Shown: positions 46,010-57,199, counted from the first letter of the stretch. The stretch is 64,000 nt of DNA from Hypoxylon rubiginosum (GCA_902806565.1 CADCXA010000006.1:1736001-1800000); one strand, 5' to 3'. Translations and numbers: made by a program. The notes: a model not told the origin generated them from the letters alone.

Positions 46010-48211
46010 CTATCTATTTTCTAAAGGCCTCCTCCTGATACTAAAGGGGGTAGCGTATCTCGGTTGGTTCATACCTAACCCGTACCTCCAGGGGTTGACA
46101 ACCATTGACTGCACCTGGGGCTCTATGTCAAATTCTAGTACTAGGTAAGCCAGTGTGGCTAATACGGCATTTTTGGCTAGGAATCGGCCCACACATATGC
46201 CACTCCCGCCTGAGAATTCAGCAAATAGCGTTAGTCAACAGTAGATAGCCAATGGATAGGGTATTACGTAGCTGGCTAATGGAGTCCACGTACCTCCATA
46301 AGGGCACCAGGACCCCTCTGTTTCTTCCATAGAGAAGTAAGGCTTATCATTACCATCGTCGTCGCTGGTGTTTTTTGGGCCCGAGAAAGGGAGGCCCCGA
46401 CACACCGGGTTCACAGGCCCACTGTCTGGGTCTTTAGGGTATACTAAGAATCTGTCGGACCAGAACTCAGTTACAGGGTGTCGGCCGCCGCGGGTGTTCC
46501 AGAAATTAGAATCCATATGCAAGATGCCAGCGTTGACCAACCCGACAGAACCACGTGGCAATAGCCAGCGATTGAGGCGTACATCAGCTGACGCGGATGC
46601 GCGGAAGATGAGGTGGGACGTCCCATGCAAGCGCATGGTCTCGGCATAGATAGAGCATAATAATGCATCTGATTGCAGGACCTTTGGGTCGAGAAGGTCT
46701 GATATCCTCCTTGGTTGGGCATGTGAAGAAAGAATGCGATTGGTACCGAGGGTCGTAGACAGGCTTCTCCGTAGGCGACCGGGAAGAGTAGCGGATGAGA
46801 AAATGTAGTAGGTGGCCATGAAGATGGTAGATGTGACGTTGGCAGTTGATCTGCATGGGGTAAATCAGCATCCCGAGAAGTATATATGGTGAGACTAAAG
46901 GTTCATAAATACTAGGGACCTTTCCCACTTCCCATATTCGGAGGCGGTGTTCAGAGCACCAGGATAGAAGGCGAGAGATAACCAAATAAACTGAAGGAAC
47001 CATACTTACCCCCAGGAATGTCCCACATCCAAACTCGCAATAGTCCGATCATCATGTTCTCTGAGTTCCCTTAGCGTTTTCTGACGACGTCTGCTGAAAC
47101 CGGACCCTGATACCGGGTCTCCATCGTCGTCTTCGTCTATAGCTGACTCATCAAAGTGATCTCTGGCATATGCATACCAGTCCATCAGACTATTAATCAT
47201 TCTATCGCGGGCACGATAGGGCCCTGGAAGTAGAAATCTTGGCACGCAGCGGGCGAGCCAGGGGATGCCAGAGTCAAATGTCCACAGGTCGTCCATATAG
47301 CCCGGATGTCTACTCAGTAGGGTCGGGCCGAAGTGAGCTGAAATCATGGCACGCCCAACAGTGTGTTGGGTGAAGTGGAATAGGTCAGGTAACTGGATCC
47401 ATTCGGCGCTCCGTAGAGATGTCTTGCAAAGCTTGCCATCGCCATAGCACTGCACGTCCCTTTCATAGCCTTCAATGTATCGTCGCGTGATTGATGGAAG
47501 CCCAGGACCCGTGAGGTATTCTAAAAGGTCTTTATGCGTGGTGTGGAAGGGACGGGCATCCGGGGCGACGTTGGATCTCGGGTGTGGTTTAAGGCCTTGT
47601 CCGGAGTTATCAACCCTGTAAATCTGGAGTGCACGCTCGGGCATCCCGAAGAAGCGACTGATGCAAAACAAGTAGAGGGGAATAGTGCTACCAACATCCG
47701 GGTGCTTGAATATCTTTTTAACGATACTGCGGTCCTGAAATAGGTAAATTTGGAAGCCCGGGAGAATGGATACACGGCAGGATCGTGGAATTCCCCCATA
47801 GGTCCTGTTACTCGGGATCAGATAAATTCCTTCACGTCACTTCCTCAAAGGTAGGGTTGTTATAGCGAATAGCACTCACGTGGCATGGCGTATGAATGAT
47901 GCGTTATCCCACGAGAATGAGATGACGTTCCCTAGGAAAGGAACCAAAGAAGGGCGAATTGGAGGACGTTCTGGCCCGTCCGGTGACTGGGTACCATCTT
48001 CAATCTTATAAGCATGGTAGCACCTAAGCCAAGCTTGCACATAGTTGAGTGCGGTTAGGAGCACTGCGAGGATCAGAACCGCTGCCCACGCACCCCCCTT
48101 GGAGTGAAGAGAGGAGCATATGCCCGATACATATGAAGATGATAGCTTCGAAGCCTCCAGTGAGTCATTGGGTATACCTGTGGGTACTTGATGCTCGTGG
48201 CGCAAGCTCAT
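46010..48211 (-). CDS. Cytochrome P450 gene 2 (divergent family member)
   Basis: Four minus-strand exons (48211-47880, 47804-47010, 46850-46294, 46209-46010) give 627 residues. A longer N-terminus precedes the anchor (GGAWAAVLILAVLLTALNYV). Then come PPIRPSLVPFLGNVISF, FIRHATTYGGIP, IYLFQDRSIVKKIFKHP and RFFGMPERALQIYRVDNSG. An acidic insert DEDDDGDPVSGSGFSRRR precedes the I-helix GSTANVTSTIFMATYYIF. The K-helix is ETMR (E446, R449) and the haem motif YGGGSGICVGR (Cys567). In the haem motif the usual Phe is Tyr. The final haem exon is joined by a short intron and ends PFSIRRRPLENR. Splicing at 47879/47805 needs the second of two possible acceptors to keep frame. It looks intact. It lies between the two paralogous P450s and on the opposite strand. 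Confidence 0.88.
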
Positions 48212-49485
48212 TTTGTAAGTCCAGTTGACGCTTCCGATACAATGTCATAAACACAACGAAAATGTCCCAGTAACGTGAACGGGTTTATGTTGGGATTGCA
48301 AGCAGTCGCGAATTTTGACCTTCTGATTTGCGACTTGTCGAATATATACTAGGTACTATGTGTAGGTAGTCTGACCTACCTGGGTTGCCGGTCTTTCGGC
48401 TCCTCACCCCTTATGCAGGAGCTAGGAGTGCTGGCCCGGATAACGGGACTAGGTCCAGGGGACGAAGGGCATCAGCGCCTGCCTTGTTTAGACCCATAGC
48501 TCCTTGTGCAATGCCAGTATTATTTCCGCGCCTTTTAGTTCTGCGTCGTTGGTTGGCTCATTCATGGATATTATTCATCCAATGACGAAGTAGTACAGCG
48601 ATGGAAGGACTTGAAGGATTTAAAAATGGATTTGTTGTTATTAGGTGGGAAGAGTACCTAGGTACAATAGGAAGGGTTGCTAAGACTTTAACGTAGCAGT
48701 GCGTAGGCGGCCTGGATAGCTTGGCCTGGGTAACCTGGTCAGGCACCTGGTGGTTGGAGGGAGCATGGTCTGGCCTAGAAAGCCTGGCTTGACTTGAGCG
48801 TGGGCGCGTTGGAGGCGGAGGGCGGACTTTTTGCGACGAAGGCGAGCGTAGCGCGGAGCTTGCGAATAGGGGCATTGAGGGTGAGGCGTACGTAAACTCC
48901 GGGCTACAGTGCCGCCCAAGGGATGGCCTTGCAATTTAATTGTACCTTTCGTACGATCCTCCACTTGGGGGCCATGGCGTTGGTTGGAGAAGAAGAGCCT
49001 TGAATAAATTTGGATGACCAGTCAGATAGGTAAACTTATTTTAAGCCACGTCTCATTGGTCATGCGTGGCGCACCCTACATGCATATGGTATATTTCGCC
49101 GACTCGGCTGTGTTACATCTCCGGAGCCACTCTAACAAATGCAGTTGTGTTACTTCTGCTTGAATTCCTTAATCATCATGTACACCAAAGTCGAGGTACA
49201 TACTGCTGGTCAGGCGAGGCTGAGGCGCGTATAGTCACCTACGAGAGATAATTATATCCATGTGCCTACCTCCTATGTAGGCAGATAAGGACGGAATACA
49301 TCATTATACCACCCGGCGTGTGTCAGTATTATTGGCTGTTTTCCTCCTTCTCTTCCTGGAGAGCACCAGGCTCCAGTTGGGAGCCTTCTATAGTCTACTA
49401 TATCTTAAAGCCTTGGTGAGCGTTGCGCTGAATGACTTGGAGAGATCCCGACAAAATTTTCTACGAAGCCTAAAGTGTTCTCATA
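48212..49485. other. Divergent region between P450 genes 2 and 3
   Basis: Both neighbouring P450s start outward from here. Contains GGTAGGTAGTCTG-type words (48350-48380), a faint copy of the dispersed repeat (48500-48560), and ACCTCCTA at 49268-49275. Short frames at 48385-48964 are not convincing. Confidence 0.5.
48500..48560 (+). repeat. Dispersed repeat, copy E (remnant)
   Basis: CCCATAGCTCCTTGTGCAAT, then CCGCG...TTGGTTGGC: resembles the 3' half of copies A and B, with many substitutions. Low certainty. Confidence 0.4.
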
Positions 49486-51320
49486 ATGTCCAGCTTTATC
49501 ATCATCATTTTCCTTGCAAGTTTCATGCTTGTCACGGGCATCGTGTGCTTCCGCTCTTATATATGGTGGACGCAAGACAGGAATGAACCTCCGGTCCTTG
49601 GTGCTTCGATACCTTTCCTTACTACCGTACTTGGTATAATGAGGCAAAGAACAAATTTTATGGTACAGCTAAGGTTCGTATTTACATATCCCTCTTTTAA
49701 GCGAGGCTAGACACATGCTCCCCCGTTGCTTCAGCGCATAGCGGCATCACAGAATTATACTGAAGCTGCTGGACTCACAGAAACAAAAACCCTCATGTGC
49801 CAATCTACACTCTGCGTCTTCCTGGCTCGCGGATCTATGTTATCAACTCCCCTTCACTCATACCTCTCATTCAAAGGCAAAAAAATGTCATCATCTTCGA
49901 TCCCATTCCGGCACAGGCTGCAGCCAACATCTTCGGGGTGAGCAAAGCAGGGATGGATCTCATCAATCGTCGCCACACAGGAGACGAGTCTTACTTGGAC
50001 GCGTTTCTGAGAGCGTCACACCCATCGCTAGCTCCAGGGACGGGTCTTGATTCCATCAGCAGGGCGGCAGCCAAGGTACTCGAGGCGTCGATGGATAAGC
50101 TTGAGGATATGGAGGGAACGATCAAGATGGACCTGTGGAAGTGGGTTCGTCACGAGATATTTTTTGCTACTACGGAAGCAATATATGGACCACTCAATCC
50201 ATTTCGTTGCGCTGCAAATGAAGATGCTTGGTAGTAAGTAATCCGTAAAATGTCTTTCCAGCTTTCATCGGACTCTCTCCTATGCCCTTACAGAGACTAA
50301 AAAGCTAACTAAATTACTAGCGACTTTGAAGAAGGGATGATGCGGCTACAAATGCAAGTACAAAATCTGTCTCCTCGAGGCAGATCCAGTCTCCAAGCTC
50401 GCGAATCCCTAGTGCAGGCGTTCTGCAGGTATTATGAAGAAGGTCATCATCAGATTCCAGACGTTCCTAGTATGTGCTTAGTCAAAGCATGTTATAAATA
50501 CAAAGCATCTCGGGGGCTCTCGCTCGAGGATATGGCCCGTACAGAACTCGGCCATGTTGCGGCGTGTGTGAGCAACACAATCCCCGGTGCCTTCTGGATG
50601 TTGTGGCATGTCTTCTCAGATCCCATCGTTTTGGCAGATTGTCGAGCCGAAATCGAGCAACTGGTTACCGTAAATACTGTACGGCAGAAGAGATCCGATG
50701 GACAGGTCTTCGAAACGGAGGTCCACACTATCGACCTCTCTAATCTGGCCCGTCGCCAGACCTGCCCGGTCATCACGTCCACCTGGTACGAGGTCCTGCG
50801 ATACAATCATGTCGGTATTTCCGCCCGCGTGGTGACGAAAGACACTCTTCTAGACGGATATCTACTGAAGAAGGGAAGTACAGCTATGATTGTGAGCCCC
50901 GTCATCCACAGTGATGTGTCTGCGTGGGGTCCGTCAGCTGGGGAGTTTCAGCATCGCCGTTTCACTCAGAACAATGGCTACAACGACACAAGGAAACGCG
51001 CCGATAACATTAACCCCGAAAAGGGCCCCGCAAACCGCATCTTCGGCGGTGGCTCTTCACTTTGCCCGGGTCGCCACTTCGCCAGTCAGGAGATTTTATC
51101 ATTGTTGGCGCTCACAATCATGCGTTTTGACTTGCATCCCATAAATGGGCAGCAATGGATACTACCGAAAAAATATATTCCTTTGCCGACTGCGCTACCC
51201 ATTCCTCAGTTTATCAGCTCGGATACTCTGAAATTTGAGATGGTGGCTAGATACTCAGGAAGGCAATGGCGTGTTGTCTTTGGGAACCAGAGAATCTCAA
51301 AGTCGCAGAATGTAGTTTAA
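49486..51320 (+). CDS. Cytochrome P450 gene 3 (paralogue of gene 1)
   Basis: Three exons (49486-49673, 49781-50233, 50321-51320) give 546 residues. The anchor is FIIIIFLASFMLVTGIVCF; then NEPPVLGASIPFLTTVLGI and VPIYTLRLPGSRIYVINS, aligning with gene 1 throughout. The I-helix is VSNTIPGAFWMLWHVF; the K-helix EVLR (E371, R374); the haem loop FGGGSSLCPG with Cys462. The two introns interrupt the same codons and phases as in gene 1 (after the hinge and after DAW/EAW), proving a shared ancestor by duplication. An extra loop near residues 300-320 (QKRSDGQVFETEVHT) explains the greater length. No stops or frameshifts were seen. Substrate unknown. Confidence 0.92.
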
Positions 51321-53805
51321 ACGATGTATGAAGGTCATGCTAAGTCTCTGGGCTTATTTACATTGTTGTATTTTACGCCGATGAAGGGCGCAAGACCAAA
51401 TCCTGCAGACCTTTTTACGTATATGCCGCGTTTGGGCTGCCACTATACTGCCTAGTTCTACATTACAAGAAGGACGAACGACAAAAGACTATAAATTGTG
51501 TACGTTAGGTATAATTATGCCTAACAGTACATAATGTTAACCGTACCTACCTGGGTAGGTAAGCTCGTGCTCAGAGCAATATTCTGTTCTTCAGAGCGCT
51601 GCCCGGGGGCGTTCGTAGTTCCTCCTGCTACATTTTACATTACACGGCATAATTAACTTGCCAGCCTAAGATTTATCGAGTCTATGGATTTTCAAATCAT
51701 AGAGATGATTTGCCGGGCCCGCGGAATTCATTCGTGTGTCGTGTTAAGTTCAATTTGCTACTACTTTAGGTACCCAGTGGATCATGCAGTCTTATCCACG
51801 CCGTGTAGCATACCTATCTCATGTCATATTTGGCTAGCATCATCCTGATGTCCGTAGGTACCTACCTGGTCAACAAGCCTAAGGCTCAGTGGCGTTGTTA
51901 GCTGCAATCAAATTAGAAACTCCGTGATAAGTTACCTACTGGGTAGGTGGTAGGCACATTCTCTCCTACTTTATCTACCCTTTCAAGTCTCGCGATGCGC
52001 ATATATGTAGCACCTCCTATAAATATATAGGAGGGGTTTTTCATCTAAGATTTTGTAACCATCCTTCACCAATTAAACTGCAGTGTCGGGAATCGAGATG
52101 CATGAGCCCGCAGTTTGTTTAATAGGGCAACTGATGCGCTGTCTATCTGACCATCAGCCTGTAACGCCAAGAAGAGAGCACATTAACACGCCGCCATCAA
52201 TAGGCAGGCTACGATGATTATTAGCGGAATTGTTTCGTTTTTGTTCGAACATGCATACCTAGGTATGCAATATATGTAAAATCTAGCAGCTTATCCGAAG
52301 TAATAGGAAACGGCACTACCTCATTGGTACCGTGAAGCGCTTTAGCGGTACAAATACGATATTGTATTGTCCATGCCTTCGGTAACCAAGCTCGAGAGGG
52401 GTCGGGGCGTGGGGTCAACCGAGGCTATCTTTATCAGTGGTACGACCGAATGAGGGAAACGGAGGCGAGTAGAGACGGAGGCTGGCTTTGGAAAGAGGTT
52501 ACGGGTTGCAGATGAAGGTGGATACTGTGAAGTACGTGATACTGCGCCGCATGACGACAGCGACATGGGGACCGGGCCGCTGAACATCTACCATGCACCG
52601 ACTACAGATAAAGGGCTGAGGTAACTTGGTGTTAGCGTCTTAGCCCTTATGCAGCCGCCCAGAACAGCAGGCCTATTGGGAGATAGGCCCGGTCGCTCAG
52701 GGACGAGACGAGGGATGGGATGGGTCTCTTTGTTTTTTCGCCTCTTATGTATACCCGGAGCCGAACTGCATAGAGAACATCATCGTTCTACATGGTCGGT
52801 CTCATGACACTTGGTATCGTGCTAGAAAAAGTTGATGGTCGTATTCTAACAAATGCACCCCAATCTTGCGACCCGACCCGCCGGAAGTGGGACGGTTGAA
52901 CCCCGAGTAGGTACCCTGCCAGCCTGCCTTCCAAAGCAGGATTCAAAAAGAGCCTAACCTGGTCAATGTACATGATACATCACTACCACCCCTCCCTGAG
53001 AAAGACCCATTGCTTTTGAGGCTGAACGAGTGACGTAACATCGGTGGGCTACAGACAAGCAGGGGCCAGGGGCCCTGGCGACGATAATACTCGGCTCATG
53101 TAGTAGCTGCGGGGGTGCTGTCCCTACTGTACAAATTTAATATTCCCACTGCCATTTGCCGTCAGCTACGATACTGTTACTCATTACTGTTGTAAAAATT
53201 AAAGGTTATCGCCTAACTGGGTTACATTGATGCCAATGGCGTCCATTTCATCTCCGATCGGAGATTCAAGAATGTAGAGTTAATTGCGTACCTAAGGTAC
53301 GGCTTAGGTGACTTATTCGCATCTATTCAGTGGCTGTCATAAGGCCAACTATGCGAAGAAGAAACAACTATGCTGCGAAAATAGCTATGAGCTTAAGGGC
53401 TACTAAGCTCCGGGAATACACGGATGATAAGCATAATAAGCCTAGGAACAATCGGCCTATCTTTTATTCTATCCCCTTCTTGTACTAACGGACTTGTAAT
53501 CATACTAGGGTGGTAAAAGCTAAGAATCTTGCAATTATTACCGTTTGCTTTATTAAGTTCTCTTGTATAATGTATCCCAGATTAATGTGTCTTATATTGA
53601 CACAAGACTAGTTGGTTGGTGAGTGTATTTAACGCCGGGGGGACAGCTGAGGGTGTCTAGGTCCCCAGGGGCGGCGTGTGAAGCTATCTATCGTACAAAG
53701 CATCTAGATATTCTATATCCCACAAATCCAACTCGAGGTTATACATGAGAATCAAATCGTATCCATTCGCCTCGCCTTCGGTCTCGTACTCGGCTTTATG
53801 TTTTA

Positions 53806-53824
53806 TAACCCTAACCCTAACCCT
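53806..53824. repeat. Interstitial telomere-like tract
   Basis: TAACCCTAACCCTAACCCT: three CCCTAA units (TTAGGG on the minus strand), the common fungal telomere motif, followed directly by GAGACATATAT unique DNA. Confidence 0.85.
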
Positions 53825-53989
53825 GAGACATATATGGCCCCTTACGAGGGAGCAAGCCGGAATTTAGATTCAAAATAGAAGAGTACGTTACGCTATAGGA
53901 AGTGGCTGCTCTATTAACGGTTCCCCGAAAAGCATTCTCGCCCTTGGGGCCTTAATAGGAGTCACGAGTTCCCCGTGGCCCGAATAAGG

Positions 53990-54125
53990 GGCTAAGAGGC
54001 CTAACTAAGGGTTACGGGTTTGTTAATATAAAAAAAGGAGTCGCTTGGGAGCTAAACCCCCTAGGTTTATAGCTTTTTATGCAGCAGCATAATTGTTTTC
54101 TATCGCGTGGTTGGCATCGTGACGG
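53990..54125 (+). repeat. Dispersed repeat, copy C (diverged)
   Basis: GGGTTACGGGTTTGTTAATA, GGAGTCGCTTGGGAGCTAAA, AGGTTTATAGCTTTTTATGC and AATTGTTTTCTATCGCGTGG match copy B in order. Several differences are C-to-T or G-to-A. Confidence 0.7.
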
Positions 54126-54734
54126 TTGGGATATTACGTAAAAGCTATCCAGGAAAACGACGAGGATTCATAAAAATGGAACCAGCTCTAAGCGGATCTG
54201 GCTACTTGGGATTCTATTTGTTGCTTAGATAGCTGTGTACTTTGAGTTTTGTGTTACTCATCTGGATTATGATATCTATCTAAACAAGTCTGTTTGAAAT
54301 CATTCCAGGAGTGGACATGGTGGATGAATCTGCTTTCGGCTAGTAGAGTATGTGCTTTAATCGAACCATGAGTGCTAGGTCAGTCTATGTAGATTTCTAA
54401 CGCTGGCGCAGAGTTTGGAGTAAGGCAGATTTGGACATACAAGGTCCTGTTAGTATCCATTTACATGGAATCGCCCTTGATAGGTTTCCATACTTCAAGG
54501 CGAGGCAGCATCTAATCCCGCAGCGACACATATCCAGCTATTCCTATCACTCAACCCTACGAGCCTCATACCTCCAACATGTAACTACATATTCTCGTCT
54601 TTTCTTGCGTCTTCATACCCTGTCAACGATATCACGAAGCCAAGCATGAGAAACGGAAAACTGTGTTGTTACATGAAGAGCTATAAACCTAATGGGCTAT
54701 CAAGCATCGTGGGTAGAAGCCAGGACAATGGAAC

Positions 54735-54885
54735 AACAGCCAAAGGGCCTAATTTCTAAGCTAACCCTTTTCCTATACCGGCGAGCCCGTAACCCCTATT
54801 CATGCCATGGGGAACCCGTGACCCCTATCTAGGATCCAAGAATGATCAACAGGCCTGGATGGCAAGGGTTAAGGTCCCAAGAAAC
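54735..54885 (-). repeat. Dispersed repeat, copy D (inverted)
   Basis: On the minus strand: GGGACCTTAACCCTTGCCAT, GGGTTCCCCATGGCATGAAT, AGGGGTTACGGGCTCGCCGG, GTATAGGAAAAGGGTTAGCT; this is the 5' half of copy B, with the order kept. Confidence 0.7.
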
Positions 54886-55771
54886 GATAGGCTAAGAAGC
54901 CGCTGATGCCTCGGTTAGAATTCAACAAGGGCTTGAGGATGATGAGAGAAATGAGCTCCTCGCCCCGAGACGATCTTAGCCAGCACGATACTACAAGGCA
55001 AATGTCACAATTTGGAATGGAAACTAAAACGCAACGTTTATTTGCCTTGAATTTAAGGTGGTGAGATATTACCGCGGCATTGTCAAGCGTCATGAGCATG
55101 GCACTAATTGCCCTTCGACATTAACGACACGCCGCTGTTGAGCTACCTTTTGAGCTAATATCAAGCAGATTGAGTCGTCAACCATGGCTTCGGTCGTAAA
55201 TGTTGCAGTGATTATCAGGGAAGCATTATCATTTTAGTCTGGCCATTTGGAGATTTACCCCTATTCCATGAAAAGTCTGTGCTACTCTTCTCATTTGAGA
55301 GCTGGCATCTCACGTATGGATGTTCCGATTGACGTGGTCTGTTAGCATTCCCAAACCCGTCGTCTGTCTACTATCTGGGATTAGGTTCTGGGAGCATTTT
55401 TTTAAGCGGTGGATTTTTCATGTCAGGCGAAACTCTGGCTGTCTCTTTACACGGAAGTACCAGACGTCTCATGCGCCGTTACGCGTCACTGTGCTATAGA
55501 TATATTGTATGTATAGGTAGACAGCCGGAACTAAACAATTTCATCATCTATCAAACGTGTCAGCCACCTACCTAGGTACGTATACCATCACAACCTCGCT
55601 TGAGCTGAGAGATCTAATCTTCTCCTTTGGTATGAGATATGATCAAACGTGATCTCACTTGAATGAAATATCAGGATCGAATTCAGCTCTGTCAGACTTG
55701 GTTCCAAATGCAATGTTGTGGTAGAACTCGGCTATTTCATCTAGGAAAATAGATTACAAACGAGTCAATTT

Positions 55772-56417
55772 TCATTTCCCCAAGGCTTTTGATAAAATCT
55801 CCTTCTTTATCTCCTCCATAGACCCTGTCACATCAATGGTGATGACGTCGGTTTCATCCTTGGTGGGAGGCTCGAGAATGTCAAATTGACCGTGTACCAT
55901 GTTGGCAGCCATATAGTGACCTTTTCGAGAAGAAACTCGCTTCATGAGAACCTCTTCGGGGGCATGTAGGTAGATGAAACGAAGCTGTAATTCGGGAGAG
56001 GAGTTGGGGACAACTCGCATGACGTCTCTGTACTTGTGCTTCAAAGCAGAACAGGTTAGGACTACGCCGGTGTTTCCAGCATCGAGTTGGCGAATGGATT
56101 CTTGTCGTAGATGAATAAGCCAATCCCAGCGGTCACCATCCGTCAAAGCGATACCGTTCCTCATCTTTTCGATATTTCCTGGAGGGTGAAACTGAATATG
56201 TCAGTAATCGCAAAAGGGGAGGGAGAAATGGACTTACTTCATCTCCCTCGATATATGGGAACTTCAAAGCTGTAGCAAGGTACTTGGCAACCGTACTCTT
56301 TCCGCTTCCCGCCGGTCCAGTTACCAGCCAGATATAACGCTTCTTATCGCCGTTCATTTTTGAGGGAATCGGCTGCATGGCATTCGGGGGCGGCATTGTT
56401 TTCATTTGGGCCGGCAT
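55772..56417 (-). CDS. Gluconokinase (GntK type)
   Basis: Two minus-strand exons (56417-56238 and 56191-55772) give 199 residues. After a short N-terminal tail come YIWLVTGPAGSGKSTVAKYL (Walker A), then FPYIEGDEFHPPGNIEKMRN, GIALTDGDRWDWL, LTCSALKHKYRDVMR and the lid-like VSSRKGHYMAANMVHGQFDI. These are all diagnostic for gluconokinase, which phosphorylates D-gluconate to 6-phosphogluconate for the pentose phosphate pathway in the cytosol. The intron (GTAAGT...CAG) falls exactly between GDE and FHPP. An ATG at 56495 would add 26 residues without similarity. It is the last gene before the AT-only block. Confidence 0.94.
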
Positions 56418-56870
56418 GATCGAAAATGGAGTATGGTCGATTACGGGTGGAAGGAAAACAGGAGAGTATTTTTCATGTCTCGAAAATGGACGCAAACCTG
56501 ACTTGAATGTGACCTAACGGAAAATCAACCTTAGGATGACACTTTCCAACGGGTGGTATTGTCTGTGCGAGTGACAATGACCTAAAACAATAACAATAGT
56601 GAATTGTTTCAACTTGGACATATACAGTACGTTAAAAAAGGTTAAGAAAGTCTACCTTACCGTTTTATGGCAGGATAATGAACTGCCGCGGCATGGCGGT
56701 ATCCGATGACATATATAACCACAGCTTAGGGCAGGTATTAATGTTACGGAATTTTTTGTACGAGATCCAGTAGAGCGTTGTATGACTGTCCTTGCCGGTC
56801 TGCCGACCACATTAGACGAAAGAACCAATACCATACCTAGACGTAAATAAGATGTTTGCGGTAAGAACGT
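56418..56870. other. Transition from gluconokinase promoter to AT-only DNA
   Basis: About 450 bases of ordinary composition containing the gluconokinase promoter, then the composition falls abruptly to A/T from roughly 56870. No gene is supported. Confidence 0.5.
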
Positions 56871-57199
56871 CTCGCGGGAGATATTTACGCTTTTATACGA
56901 GGTAAAACATAAGTATATAACAAATAAAACAGTAGATTTTAATAATTATAAACCCATTAAATAATTAAATATAAATGAATTTATATTTTATTAATAGTTT
57001 ATATAAATATTATATAAATATAAAAATAATAAAAATATAATATATTTAAAGTTAAATTAAATATAAATAATAATATAATTTTATAATAATTATTTATTTA
57101 TAATAAACTTAATTAAATAATTAATATTTTATATTTTATTAACTATATATATATATTATATATTATATATAAAATATAAAATTTATAATATATAATAAA

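Larger units (their letters stand above)
51321..55771. other. 4.4-kb gene-free, repeat-bearing stretch
   Basis: No frame is convincing. Contains GGTAGGTACCTA words (51545, 51860, 51940, 53290, 55565), a hairpin at 52013-52034, the telomere-like tract (53806-53824) and dispersed-repeat copies (53990-54125, 54735-54885). Many short TA-rich steps suggest past RIP of repeats. Confidence 0.55.

Noticed and set aside
49320..49485. Upstream ATG frame before P450 gene 3
   Set aside because: It is in a different frame from the P450 anchor; the ATG at 49486 begins a proper membrane anchor.
52013..52034. Hairpin CCTCCTATA...TATAGGAGG followed by T residues, like a bacterial terminator
   Set aside because: The genome is eukaryotic and no transcript ends are expected there; best seen as a palindrome or regulatory word.
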